In this document: positions 1-10,568 of the stretch, in pieces
Numbering within the stretch: the first letter of the stretch is position 1
How the letters are laid out: every line of letters begins with the position of its first letter
Source of the DNA: Sextonia rubra
Lineage: Eukaryota > Streptophyta > Magnoliopsida > Laurales > Lauraceae
Reading direction: 5' to 3'
DNA: 64,000 bases
Assembly (NCBI GenBank): GCA_037013555.1
Contig: JASUAD010000031.1
Span: 1,002,501-1,066,500 of the forward strand
Made by a program: the position numbers and the translations under genes
The notes under the pieces: model-generated
The model's database searches: none
Told to the model about the DNA's origin: nothing
Seen by the model: the letters and a program-made list of their open reading frames with translations, nothing else

Positions 1-463
1 GGCTTGGTCGTAAGATCAGCCGTAGGTATTATATGGCCAAGAGCACTCTCTGGACAGTGGCCCGTGGATTTTACGGTTTAGCCGTGAATCATACTACGGC
101 TTAGCCGTATCCCTTTTTCGGTGTAGCCGTAGGTTCAGCCGTAGAACAAATGTCTCAAAATATTCTCTCTGGAGAGTGATCCGTAGGTTCTATGGCTTAG
201 CCATGGTCCAAGCCGTAGTACACAGACAGGGTGTTTAAAAACCGTTTTCTTTATTCTAATTCTACGGGCACTAAAGGGCACTGTTACCTTATCCCTTGAC
301 ACTCATAGAGGATCTTCTTGATTGATCTTGATCTTGCTTGATCTTCATTGATAGACCTCGAGCTTCCTTGATCTTGAACTTCAGGGATGTAACTAGGTCT
401 TTCTCGAGCTGAACTACACTTTGGTCACGTAATTGACATCATATTCTTACAATGACACTAACA
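1..463 (-). repeat. 3' LTR of the copia element, partial
   Basis: It aligns end to end with 11732-12196 of the 5' LTR. It begins (minus strand) with TGTTAGTGTCATTG at 463 directly after the polypurine tract. Relative to the 5' LTR it retains about 16 bp near 195-210 that the other copy lacks. It carries several ACGGCT-N-AGCCGT palindromes, including a perfect 7-bp-arm copy at 95-109. The remaining ~1.16 kb lies before position 1. Confidence 0.93.
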
Positions 464-478
464 ATCTCCCCTTTTGTC
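464..478 (-). promoter_or_regulatory. Polypurine tract (plus-strand primer)
   Basis: On the minus strand the sequence is GACAAAAGGGGAGAT, directly followed by the TG start of the 3' LTR. In LTR retrotransposons the tract adjoining the 3' LTR primes plus-strand DNA synthesis, and this form is typical of Sireviruses. Confidence 0.9.
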
Positions 479-614
479 AATTTCGTGACAAAAATATACA
501 AAAAGAAGATGATACAACATTGAATTCAACAATAGGATACAAAAAGTATTACAATACTGAATACACCTTAACCAAACAGATCTACATAAATCCTGAAGGT
601 TCAACACATTGAGG

Positions 615-730
615 CTCTCCCTTTGAAGATGCTTAACCTACAAAAGTCTGTAAACACAGTCTACTAGAAAGGTGGGAGGTTAGAAAGCTCCCCCTAAAGG
701 CATGCATATAATTAATTCTCCCCCATTTTG
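615..730 (-). promoter_or_regulatory. Additional polypurine-tract-like copies
   Basis: Further minus-strand purine runs lie at about 615-625 (AAAGGGAGAG type), 687-700 (CCTTTAGGGGGAGC) and 717-730 (AAAATGGGGGAGAA). Sirevirus genomes are known to carry several PPT copies upstream of the 3' LTR, and these are probably such copies. Whether any is used as a primer cannot be seen. Confidence 0.6.
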
Positions 731-1033
731 GCACAATATTGACAAAGAGATAAACAACAAGCACCACAGCCATAAAGCATAAAGAAGGGCATGAAGAAAA
801 ACAAGTGCACACAAAGATAAGCAATGGTGAAGTAATGGCCATATTATATTAGAAAATAGGTGCAGTACAAGGCACAAACACAATTTCCAAATGACCCACA
901 AAACTAAACACAAAAGGAGCGCATCACCAACAATGACAAAAGATGTAACTAAGAACATATCCAAAAGGTGAAGCACAACCAATGTCCAAAATATATAAAG
1001 AATGTAGTGCCAACAAAGCACATGACAGAACAT
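680..1033 (-). CDS. Hydrophobic 117-residue open frame of doubtful coding status
   Basis: A minus-strand ATG at 1033-1031 overlaps the TGA stop of the preceding accessory ORF (1035-1033) by one base. The 117-residue product is extremely rich in Leu, Val, Phe, Cys and Trp and would form several membrane-spanning segments. The strand is T-rich, and T-rich codons give hydrophobic residues by default, so this may be an accident of composition. Two extra purine tracts lie at its distal end, which argues that the segment is partly a non-coding 3' region. Some Sireviruses have an envelope-like ORF here, but I recognise no envelope motif. Low confidence as a gene. Confidence 0.2.
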   Translation of the reverse strand: MFCHVLCWHYILYIFWTLVVLHLLDMFLVTSFVIVGDALLLCLVLWVIWKLCLCLVLHLFSNIIWPLLHHCLSLCALVFLHALLYALWLWCLLFISLSILCQNGGELIICMPLGGAF

Positions 1034-2151
1034 CAATCAGAAGGATGAGAGGGCGAAGGAATCATCACATCGTCTCGCCGGCAACTTTTGGAGATCTTTG
1101 AAAGATATTGAAAGGATTTCTTCAATAGCTTCTCCATCTTTGTTTGTCGTTGTTCGAGCGCTGCCAGCCGAGCTTCAAAAGAGGCAGACGAAGAAGCCGA
1201 GGGAGGAACCAGACCCGGTGAAGCAATAGAGGGTGTTGTAGGAGGAGGCCCATCTAGTGAGTCTTCTTTATCCCCAGAGTCATGATAGCGGGGACCAGCC
1301 GCTTGTTGCTTTGAGAAGCGCATGTTTTGAATATTGACAGCTCCAAAAGTGGGGTGAGACTCAGGAGCTTCATCAGATGGTAAATTGACCCCACAATGAG
1401 AGGCAAGACGAGTCATGAGATATCCAAATACACAAGCATTGGTGCCTATACCCGGACATAGCCAGAACCGAATAATGGATGCACAAAGAAGAGAGGGAAG
1501 GCACACTTTGACCCCCATATGCATAGAATAAAGGACATTAACCATGAAAGGGGTCAGATCAGAGAAATTGCCCTTCCTAGGATATATATTACAAGTGAAG
1601 ATTGCATGCAAGATCCGGTAATGAGGAAACAAGGAAGCTGCAGGGAGGAAGCCCTTGTCCTTCCAAGGGATGCTCTCACCACATAGAGCAAAAGTGGCAG
1701 TTTGTTTCTCTGCTTCAGAGAGAGAGTCCTTGATGACCGAGGGGGGCACATCAGAGAGAGGAACACAGATAAGGGCAGAAATGATGGTAGGAGTGATAAC
1801 ATTTATGCCATTAGTGAATTCAATCTCAAAAAAGAGAGAGTCTAAGGATGCTGCCCTAATGGATGCATACATGGTTCGCACAATCGAGGGGAAGCCAGGA
1901 CCACCCCATTTGAGTATATTTTCCCACCCAACCGTGGTGAGGAGGGTATGAACACCATAAGCTTCAACTGCAAGGATATTAACATTTCTCTCCACAGTAA
2001 TTGGATGAAAGAAAAATGACCTATCTCGAGTGGGTTCCCGTGGAACCAAAACTCTGGGAGAGGGTGGAGAGTTCTGTCAAGGTCTGGAGGAACTTCCCGA
2101 GGCTCGAGGCCTCTTACTGGCGAGGTAAGCATTTTTGGTCCTAGGAGGCAT
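1033..2151 (-). pseudogene. Accessory 3' ORF of the retrotransposon (plant transposon-protein-like), one premature stop
   Basis: The main open stretch is 338 residues from 2049 to 1033. The natural start is more likely the ATG at 2151, which gives a Lys/Arg/Ser-rich N terminus (MPPRTKNAY...); that frame is cut by TGA at 2079-2077, probably a CGA-to-TGA transition, after which it stays open to 1033. The body (positions SIVRTMYASIRAASL... then IISALICVPLSD) resembles the 'putative plant transposon protein' domain found in accessory ORFs of plant retroelements. Near the C terminus is a Ser/Pro-rich linker and then a short amphipathic helix (FEARLAALEQRQTKMEKLLKK) that could form a coiled coil. 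It is downstream of pol on the same strand. Function in the element is unknown. Similarity is by memory of the family only. Confidence 0.6.
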
Positions 2152-2454
2152 AGTAACAGAGGAAAGAGGAAACCCAACTAAGAACAAAAAGGAAGAAGCA
2201 CACAACGACAGAGAGCAACCGAGCACAGAGAAATAAAAAGATAGGAACAGAAGCAAACAAGAATCGAGGAAGAAGAGAACAATATGGACGAGGGAGAGAA
2301 TATCTTGAAGGAGAACGCCAGCAGAAGAAGAACAAAGAAAGAAAGGAAAACCAGAGACCTAGGGTAGAAGAAGAGAGCAAGAGCAGTGAAAAAGAAAATG
2401 AAGGGACAGCCTTAAGTACACATCGGCGCGCAGAACGAGGGAGAAAATAACCAT
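2152..2454 (-). other. Non-coding leader between pol and the accessory ORF
   Basis: About 300 bp of A/G-rich sequence on the plus strand (C/T-rich on the element strand) lies between the palindrome cluster and the accessory ORF start. The open frame through 2141-2380 is low-complexity Ser/Leu/Phe-rich and is not convincing as a gene. This may be the untranslated leader of a subgenomic or spliced RNA for the accessory ORF; no splice site was tested. Confidence 0.5.
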
Positions 2455-2610
2455 GTACGGCTTAACAGTAGAGTATTTTACGGCTGAGCCGTAAACCCTG
2501 ACGGTTGAGCCATAGGGTAAAAGTTTGCGCAAATACGGGTTAACCGTAGAGTCTTTTACGGCATAGCCGTGAAATGACTTACGGCTTAGCTGTAGGTCCT
2601 GGGCAAAAAC
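2455..2610. repeat. Internal cluster of ACGGCT-N-AGCCGT palindromes
   Basis: About 155 bp hold at least five copies of the same short palindrome that fills the LTRs. The best copy, at 2477-2495, has perfect 9-bp arms (TTTACGGCT / AGCCGTAAA) around one G. Others are near 2553-2560, 2554-2572 and 2580-2594, some with one arm decayed. It lies between the pol stop and the accessory ORF. Confidence 0.8.
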
Positions 2611-2613
2611 AAT

Positions 2614-5330
2614 TTAATCCAAACAGCAAACACCAATAGATTTCCTCAAAATTTCAAATTTTAACACATCAAGAGGTTTGGTTAATATGTCTGCAAGTTG
2701 ATGGTCAGTCTGAATATATTCAAGCTCAATGATTCCTTCTTCGACCAATTCCCTAATAAAATGATGTCGGATATCAATGTGTTTGGTGCGAGAGTGCTGG
2801 ACCGGATTTTTAGAAATATGTATGGCACTAGTGTTATCACAATACAAGCTCATTATTCCTTGCTTAATGCCATAGTTCATAAGCATCTGCTTCATCCACA
2901 AGAGTTAAGAATAGCAGCTTCTGGCGGCTATATATTCAGCCTTTGCGGTGGAAAGAGATATAGAATTTTGCTTTTTACTATGCTAAGCTACTAGACAATT
3001 TCCAACATAAAAACAGCAGCCACTTGTCGATTTTCTATCATCTAAGTTTCTTGCCCAATCAGCATCTGAGTATCTAGCAATGGAAGATGATGAGTCATGA
3101 GGATACCACAGACCATATTCAGTTGTATCTGCAATGTACTTAATGATTCTTTTTACAGCAGTCAGATGGGATTCTTTCGGATCTGATTGATATCGTGCAC
3201 ATGCTCCCACACTAAATGTTATGTCTAGCCTACTTGCAATCAGGTATAATAGGCTTCCAATCATACTCCTATATAGGTTAGAGTCAACCCCTTTACCATT
3301 AACATCTTTAGTAAGTTTGATGGTTGTACTCATGGGGGTTTTGACATGTTTCCTAGCCATTAGACCAAATCGTTTTACCAATTCCTTTGCATACTTGGTC
3401 TGGGAAATGAAGATACTATCACGTAATTGTTTGACTTGCAAACCTAAGAAGAAATTCAGTTCGCCAACCATACTCATTTTGAATTCAGATTGCATTAGAT
3501 GAGCGAACTGAGTAGCCAATTCATTACACATGGAGCCAAAGATGATATCATCTACATATATTTGTGCTATTAAAACTGACTCTCTTGTTTTTTGGATGAA
3601 AAGAGTTTTATCAACACTACCTCTTTGAAACTCATTATCTAATAAGGATTTTGTCAATCTTTCATACCAAGCATGTGGAGCTTGCTTAAGACCATACAGA
3701 GCTTTCTTTAATCTAAATACATGATTAGGGAATTTTGTGTTTATAAAACCTATAGGTTGTTTAACATACACTTCCTCATTCAAAATTCTATTTAGGAGGG
3801 CACTTTTAACATCCATTTGATACAATTTGAACTTCAAAAAACACGCTATAGATAACAAAATCTTAATTGATTCTAAACGAGCAACTGGAGCGAAAGTCTC
3901 ATCAAAGTCAATACCTTCAATTTGAGAGTAACCCTGTGTTACCAACCTAGCTTTGTTCCTAACAATAATACCATTTTCATCAAGTTTATTTTTGAAGATC
4001 CATTTAGTGCCTATTACATTTTTATCTTTAGGTCTTGGAAATAGGTACCAAACTTCACTTCTTGTAAATTGGTTCAATTCTTCTTGCATTGATTTTATCC
4101 AATCATTGTCTGAAAAGGCTTCATCAACGCATGTGGGTTTTAAAACAGAAGTAAAGCACATGTGACTCATAATGTTCTCCAATTGTTTCCTAGTTTTTAC
4201 ACCTGCTAGAGGGTCACCAATAATCTGATCTATGGGATGATCTTTTACATTCACCAAATTTTCAGTAGAAGTAGGTACATCAGTTTTTACTATGGATCGT
4301 GTGGGTTCAGTCATTAAAGGAACTTCCACTTCATCAACCTCATTAGAAATTGTGGATTCATCATCTATAATAACATTTATTGACTCTTGGATGACTCCGG
4401 TTCTCATATTTAGAACACGATAGGCTCGACTCCGTGTTGAATAGCCTAAGAATATACCTTCATCACTTTTTGAGTCAAATTTACTCAGTTGTTCTCTATC
4501 CTTTAAAATGTAACATTTACTTCCAAAGACCTTAAAATATTTCACATTTGGTTTCTTCCCATGCCACAATTCATAAGCTGTCTGATTTGTACCAGTCCTA
4601 AGATAAACTCGGCTGATGATGTAGCAGCTGGTATTAACAGCTTCGGCACACAAGTCTCTAGGAAGATTCTTACTATGAAGCATGACTGTGGCCATGTCTT
4701 GAAGAACTCGATTCTTTCTTTCAGCTACCCCATTTTGTTGTGGAGTTTTAGGTGCTGAATATTCATGATGAATCCCATATTTCTCACAGAATTTGTCAAA
4801 TTGATCATTTTTAAATTCTCCACCATGATCACTTCTGATTCGGGCTACTGAAGTGCCTTTTTCAATTTGAGTTTGTTTTACAATCCTTTTAAATTCTCCA
4901 AAGGTTTCAGATTTTTCTCTCAAGAATGCAACCCAAGTGAATCTAGAGTAATCATCTACGATGACAAGAAAGTACCTTTTCTTACCTCGACTCTCTCTTT
5001 TTGTCGGTCCAACCTGGTCCATATGAATAAGTTCTAGAGGTCGAGAGGTTTTCATAGCATTCACCATTTTATGGGTACTTCTAATTTGTTTTCCTTGAAG
5101 GCATTCTCCACATATCATCTTTTCTTGGCTACTGATCTTAGGCAGTCCTTCAATATATTTGTTTAGTTGGGATAAGTCCTTGTAGTTTACATGCCCAAGT
5201 CTTTGATGCTACAATTTAGCTTCATCAATATTAGTTAATAAGCAAGAGGCTGAGGATGAAGTATTTGATTTTCCTACCACATAACAGTTGTCGGTAGTTC
5301 TAAGACCTGTCAAGATTATCTTTCCATTCC
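2614..5330 (-). pseudogene. pol: pol: integrase, reverse transcriptase, RNase H of the copia element
   Basis: The longest open part (5118-2983, 711 residues) starts in the zinc-binding pre-integrase domain (CGEC at residues 3-6). The integrase core has D34, D97 and E133, exactly the D-x35-E spacing. RT spans roughly 356-600, with the conserved GTKWIFKNK, YQMDVKSA and the catalytic YVDD at 521-524. RNase H begins at SDADW and breaks off at 711. The downstream frame (2901-2614) finishes RNase H with the YCDNTSAIHI and TKHIDIRHHFIRE motifs, ending in a natural stop. Breaks in one reading frame are TAG at 2985-2983 (expected Trp), TAA at 2907-2905 (expected Gln) and TAG at 5211-5209 (expected Trp before HQRLGH). 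It encoded the enzymes for reverse transcription and integration; it cannot do so now. Confidence 0.95.
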
Positions 5331-6290
5331 TTGAGATTCACAACTATGACTACTAAAGTTCACAGCATAGTCTTTATCACAGATTTGAGATATGCTAAGT
5401 AAATTATGTTTCAACCCATCAACGCACAGAACATTCTCAAAAGGTGGTAGGTTTGGAACATTTAAAGTTCCCTTACCAATAATTTTTGCAGTACTACCAT
5501 CACCAAAAGTAACCGTTCCTCCATCAAATTCAATCATTTTAGACAAACAAGATTTATCACCAGTCATATGTTTTGAGCATCCACTATCTAGATACCATCT
5601 TGATTGATCTGCAGCTTTAAAAGTTGTGTGGACCACTAGGTTCTTGTTTTTAGGAATCCACTTGAGTGTACTAGTAGTGGGGATCCCAACTGGTTTTTGG
5701 TGTTTCACTTGAAATGTTTTATGTTGGGGGGAAGGAAAGTTTGCTCCAATTTTTGCTTCATCTCTTTTGTATATTTCAAATTGTTTTCTTAACTTCTGGA
5801 CTTCTTTTAACAGATTATTCATCTTTTGGTTCAAGGGGAACTTGTTTATTTGGGACTTCAGCATTTTGTTTTCAAGTTCCACTTTCTTAGAGGTGTTTTT
5901 CTCATTTTTTAGACTGATGTTATGATGAATTTTTCTCAACTTGCACTCCATTTTGAAATGACCTCTTTTTCCACAATAATGACAAATGACATTTGATGAC
6001 ACAGCATGAGTACTAGTGGACGCTCTATCCAAAATGTTTTTAACACTGGTATTTTCCTTTTCTAGAGCACCTTTGACAAAGATAGTTCCGGAACTTGGAG
6101 ATTGATTAACATTTTTGTCATATCCAAGACCGGTCATATCCTTATAAGATTTCCGAAGCTTGAACAGTCTTATGTACTTCTCATCATTTTGGGTAAATCT
6201 GTACTCATACTTTTCTTTATATCATTTCAAAATAGCCATTTCATTGTGGAGAGCATTATTTTCATCTTTTTCCAAAGTGTTTTTTCATTT
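5316..6290 (-). pseudogene. Second CCHC knuckle and aspartic protease region of the polyprotein
   Basis: The open part (6137-5316, 273 residues) has a CCHC zinc knuckle at residues 52-65 (CX2CX4HX4C), a Lys-rich helical stretch at 85-125, and a retropepsin active site DSG at 184-186 in the context WYLDSGCSKHMTGD, the usual copia form. The frame can be followed upstream past a TGA at 6224-6222 to about 6290, where it meets the gag frame through a one-base shift. Near 5325 another frameshift separates it from the pre-integrase segment. The protease would cut the gag-pol polyprotein inside the virus-like particle. Confidence 0.88.
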
Positions 6291-7480
6291 TCTCTTAATT
6301 TGATTACATTTTCATTTTCTATTGATAACTGGGCTTTTATACTTTCAAGTTCTTTAATTAATTCCTCCTTTTCAGCATTAATACTATCAACCTTTTGTTT
6401 TAAATTCTTAATTTTGTTTTGTTGTTTGCTTACAGTTTCAACAAGTCTACAGGTTCCCTCATAAAGTAGTTCATAGGAATCCGTGGTGTTGTCATTATCC
6501 TCATCACCCGAATTTTCATATTCACTCTCTGACTCACTTCCTGAGATTTCTTCATTCAATATTTCAGATTTAATCATTTCCTCAGAGAGATTGAATGTAG
6601 TAGTGGTAGCCATCAGAACTGTATATTTATCTGATTGATGTGATTCATCTGAGTCAGAATCTGATTCAGATGAATCATCCCAAGTGGCTACTAGATTCTT
6701 CTTTTTGGATTTTCCTTTTAGTGGACAATTGGTGGATATGTGTCCAAATTTCTTACACCTGTAACACATGGGCTTCTTATGCTTACTTCTAGAGAGGGAA
6801 CTCGACTGACCTTTGTATCTATCATTAATGTTTTCATTTTTATAATCTTTCACTATCTTTTTCTTAAATTGTTTCAAAAATCTTTTAGCCAAAAGGGCCA
6901 CATCTTCATCCTCATCATTACTCGTTATTCCTATGTCATCTTTAGGGGAAGATGTGGTATGAGAGGTGATTAGTGCAATTGATTTCTTTTTGTCATTGTT
7001 AAATTTGAGTTCAAAGGTCTGAAGGGATCCCACTAAATCTTCAATTTTCATTTGTTCCGAATCCTTGTGTTCTTCTATAGAGGTTACCTTGGGATGGAAT
7101 CTTTCCGGAAGTGATCTCAAGATTTTACTACAAATTTTACCTTTCAGAAGAGTTTCCCCAAGAGCCCACATTTCATTTACAATTTTCATGAGCTTAGTAC
7201 GAAAGTCAGTAAACATTTCATTTTCTTCCATGCGAATGTTTTCAAACTGACTTGTGAGCATCTGAAGTTTAGATCTTTTGACAACAGAGTACCCTCATAA
7301 GTCACTTCAAGGATTCTCCAGGCCTGTTTTGCATTAGTGGTTGTCATGATCTTTTTAAACTCTTCTTGATTCATGGCACACACTATAGCATTGTAAGCTC
7401 TAGTATTATTTTGTCTAAGAAGTAGCTGAGCAGTAGACCATCTTGCTGGATCGAACACTCTAGTGGTTGTGACACCATTT
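6227..7480 (-). pseudogene. gag: gag, main part (capsid and nucleocapsid)
   Basis: Two overlapping frames together give most of gag: 7458-7186 (90 residues, the first ~48 of them homologous: WSTAQLLLRQN...AWRILEVTYEGT) and 7261-6227 (344 residues). They are separated by a frameshift near 7281-7292. The pattern is that of the UBN2/copia gag domain, continuing through LPERFHPKVTSIEE. A CCHC nucleocapsid knuckle lies at residues C166, C169, H174, C179 of the longer frame, followed by an acidic Ser/Asp/Glu-rich tract (about 195-270) and a coiled-coil-like segment (about 285-330). Near its end a run of six A (plus-strand T6 at 6280-6285) has probably gained one base, shifting out of the protease frame. 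The 5' part of gag lies beyond the nested insertion. Confidence 0.9.
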
Positions 7481-7485
7481 ATAGT

Positions 7486-10337
7486 TGATCGTGAGTTTCA
7501 AGTGTATTACCGCGATGTAGTAATAAAACTGGTGAGACCAGGTCGATCATCAGGGAGCAATGTGTTTAAGGTATTTTTTTTTTCAACTTGACTTGTCTTA
7601 AAATAAAAATCTAAAACTAACCTAATTAAAATCTAACAAAAACAAGTGTCCTACTTACCAAAATTAAATTAGTTACAAACCAATGAAAGAAACTTTCCTA
7701 AATCTAAAATTCCTAAAATAAAACTAAAATTGCTGCAAAACTAAAACACAAGTTAGAACTTCCAAAAATAAAAACTAAAATTAGAATTTTACTAAACTAA
7801 ACAATGTTAAAAACAAAATAAACAAAAGTTAAAAATTTTCCTAAGTTAGAATTTCCAAAACTAGTAAACTTTCCAATTTAAAATCTTCAATTAAAACAAG
7901 TTTAGAAAGATATTTAATTCTGGAAATTAACTAAAACAATCAAAAACATAAAACTAGAAACAAATTTAAAATTAGAAAGTTAGTAAAATTAGTAATGCAA
8001 TGCATGCCATGAGATGTTGAAAAATTCTAAGTCTGAAAAACTAGTATGCTGATGCAAATATTATGCATGATTTGAATTATTCTAATGCATCCTAAATCTA
8101 AATTTAATGGCTGGAATTTATGCTCTACTGATGCAAGAAACCAACAAAAAAATGGAAGTGAAAAAGGATTTAAAATGAAGAAGTTATGAATGCATGAACA
8201 TGACAACTTTGCAAAATTCTGTACAGGAATTCTGATTCGGGTTGACTGATTGGCAAAGTTTAAGCCTCTGGTTCACAAACCTTCCGAAATTATTTTGATC
8301 TGAAATTTTGGGGAATGAAAGACCACATCCTAAACTTTAATTTTCCCAAGTTTCAAAGAAAAATATTGTGATTTGACTGGTCTACCCACTTCGAACTTTT
8401 TGTCAAAAACTGTTTTTTTGCAGTTTGCTGAAACTATTAAGTTATGCTGTTTATAAATTGAGTCCGAATTTAATCATTAGATTCATATCTGAAGGCTTAA
8501 TTTTCATTAACTTAAATATGCACAAAATCTTATGATATAAAAATAGAAGCAATAATTCCTAATCCAACCATCAAACTATGCAAAAACAAAACTTAAAATC
8601 AATGTGAATGTAACAAGAAAAATAACAAAAGTGCAGAAAATAAAATAGAAGTGCAGGAAAATAAAATTGTAGAAATTTAAAATTAAAAGTGCAATGAAAG
8701 AAAATAAAAATTGCAGGAAGTCAAAGGCGGTATAACTGAAGTTAAAGGCGGTAAACAATAGAAGTTAAAGGCGGTATTAACAAGAAGTCAAAGGCGGTAT
8801 ATTCACTCAAATTCTCCCTTAGTCTAGGCCTAATAATTTCTTAAAGTATGTTCTTTATTTGGGTCGTCAATCCAAACAAGAAAAAACACAAATCAAGCAA
8901 TCATACAACCATAAGAATAAGAAGAATAAGAAGATGAATATTATTGAACTAGTATGACAATTCTTTACATAAGATGAGAAAAAATTAAACCAAAAGATTA
9001 TACATACTAGGATGGAAAAGAATTCCTCCTTCTAGTTAATCTTCAAGGTTGGTGGTGTGGCTTTAGGGCTAAGCCTCCTTGATGACTTGAGATGGAGAGA
9101 CAAGAGAGGGAGAGATGGAGTGTAGAAATCTAGAGGTGGGAGGTGGGTAATTCTTCCATGAAGAATATGGGAGAAAGGTGCCCTATTTATACTTTTTCAA
9201 GTCCTACTCCTTCTCAAACTTCAAAATATTAAAAATAATTAAAAAACGAAAGAAAAAAGGGCTCCAACCAATGCTTTGGACGTGCAATATCCTTGGGGAT
9301 TTTTTTCTTTTTATTTTTCTCTTCTTCCCTTGCTTGTTTTGTCCAGAAATCCCTCTTGGATGCTTTTTTCCTTCTTTGTCTTTGCCACCTTGGATTGAGA
9401 TCTTTTGAGAGATGAAATAGGGATAAGAATCCTCTCTTAGAATCAAACTTGGCCCACATGAGGTGTAGAACTTCTCCTTTTATCTCTTTGCATCGTCAAC
9501 TTTCCTTTTTTGGAAAGTTCTCCTTGTTGGCTCCTAACTTGAAGAGATCTTCTAGATAATTCTCCCTTAATTTTTTCCTTTACTTTTTCAATCAAAATCT
9601 GATCCAAAATCTCGTTTGGACGTGGAATAGGTTGCTTGGATATTTTTTTGCATTTTTTTCAATTAAATCTTCTCCTTCTCAAAAAAGAACTCCTATGTCG
9701 CTTTCCTTGTCCATCTTTGATGAGATATTCTTCAAATTCTCTTCAAAATCTCTTGAAAATGTGCAACAAGTAAATGGACCCCATCTTGGATGTTTTACAA
9801 GTGTGCCCCACACATGTGCATGTGTGTGTGGGACCATGAAGCCGACTTTTTGCAATTTTCTTCCAATTTCCTTTTCTCTTCAATTCTGCTCCCCTTTCTC
9901 TTGAAAATCAGTTCCTTGCCTCAATTCTTTACAAATGGGACCCACATAATCAATTTCCTACAAAACAGATGTGAATTCATGTGAAAAGACAATTTTACCC
10001 CTAACATCACATATGCATGACTGTGGGCTCATTTCTCATGAAATGATAATAAAAATGTACATCATTCTTCATGATTTTGTATGAATGAACTAATGATGAA
10101 GAGAATTTAATTTATTTCATGAGAAAAATTATTTTCACAAAACTTTCCAAAAATAGCAGGTTTCATGAATTTATGCAAAAAGTGTGATTTTTAAGCAGTT
10201 TATGCAGAAAAATATAAAGATGAATTTAAAATGAATTAAACCATGATATCACACTAAATGAGGCTCTTTCAACTTAATAAGTCCTTAAAATGGGTCAAAA
10301 TGTGTATGAAAATATGCATTTTTAAAGACTCATCAAT
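7486..10337 (-). mobile_element. 2852-bp TG...CA element inserted in gag, probable solo LTR
   Basis: It is flanked by perfect 5-bp direct repeats ATAGT (7481-7485 and 10338-10342). Its ends are TGAT...ATCA, that is TG...CA in either orientation, as for an LTR. No internal pair of LTRs, no gag/pol-like frame and no primer site are visible, so a solo LTR left by recombination fits best; a large non-autonomous element is the alternative. The minus-strand start TGATGAG and the other end (GTAGTAATAAAA, then a GGTCGATC...CAGGGAG block at 7529-7560) are similar to long LTRs of plant Ty3/gypsy Tat/Ogre elements as I remember them; the lineage is an inference. Composition is very AT-rich, with short open frames that are not genes. 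Confidence 0.85.
8717..8801. repeat. Four ~22-bp tandem repeats inside the probable solo LTR
   Basis: GAAGTYAAAGGCGGTA occurs at 8717, 8738, 8761 and 8784, spaced 21-23 bp. These are the only CG-containing motifs in an otherwise A-rich stretch. Tandem short motifs in LTRs are often U3 enhancer repeats; no function can be shown here. Confidence 0.85.
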
Positions 10338-10342
10338 AGTCA

Positions 10343-10496
10343 CATCTTCAGTGGGTTCCATCCAGCCTTTCTCTATAGCCTCCCAAACAGCCCAGTCCAT
10401 GGATTTCAAAAATGCTGTCATCCGGGCTTTCCAGAAGGCATAATTTGTTCCATCAAAGAAAGGACACCGGGTGATAGAGCTTCCTTCAGGATTCAT
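10343..10496 (-). pseudogene. gag: gag, N-terminal exon-like piece cut off by nested insertion
   Basis: The ATG at 10496 is 60 bases downstream of the primer site on the element strand. The first ~50 codons carry the copia gag N terminus (LFDGTNY-type motif as FFDGTNYAFWKARMTAFLKS, then VWEAIEKGW). The frame then runs into the 2852-bp insertion at the duplicated ATAGT. Removing the insertion and one duplication copy brings the frame back in register with the gag part starting at 7480, which fixes both the boundaries and the order of events: copia first, second element later. Confidence 0.9.
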
Positions 10497-10555
10497 GGTG
10501 ATTCTAGCACAAGACGGATCTACTTCAGGTTATTACACCCTTAAGAAGTAACCCT

Positions 10556-10566
10556 CTCTGATACCA
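10556..10566 (-). promoter_or_regulatory. Primer binding site complementary to initiator tRNA-Met
   Basis: The minus strand reads TGGTATCAGAG two bases after the 5' LTR end (10569). This matches the 3' end of plant initiator tRNA-Met, the usual primer of copia elements. Confidence 0.92.
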
Positions 10567-10568
10567 AT

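Noticed and set aside
1655..1951. 98-codon plus-strand frame antisense to the accessory ORF
   Set aside because: Shadow of the minus-strand accessory ORF; no domain or promoter evidence.
9178..9984. Small frames rich in Phe, Leu and Lys in the AT-rich insertion
   Set aside because: No homology to any domain I know, several alternative frames on both strands, located within a probable solo LTR.
7486..10337. Helitron as an explanation of the insertion in gag
   Set aside because: Helitrons do not make target duplications and need TC...CTRR ends; here there is a perfect ATAGT duplication and TG...CA ends.
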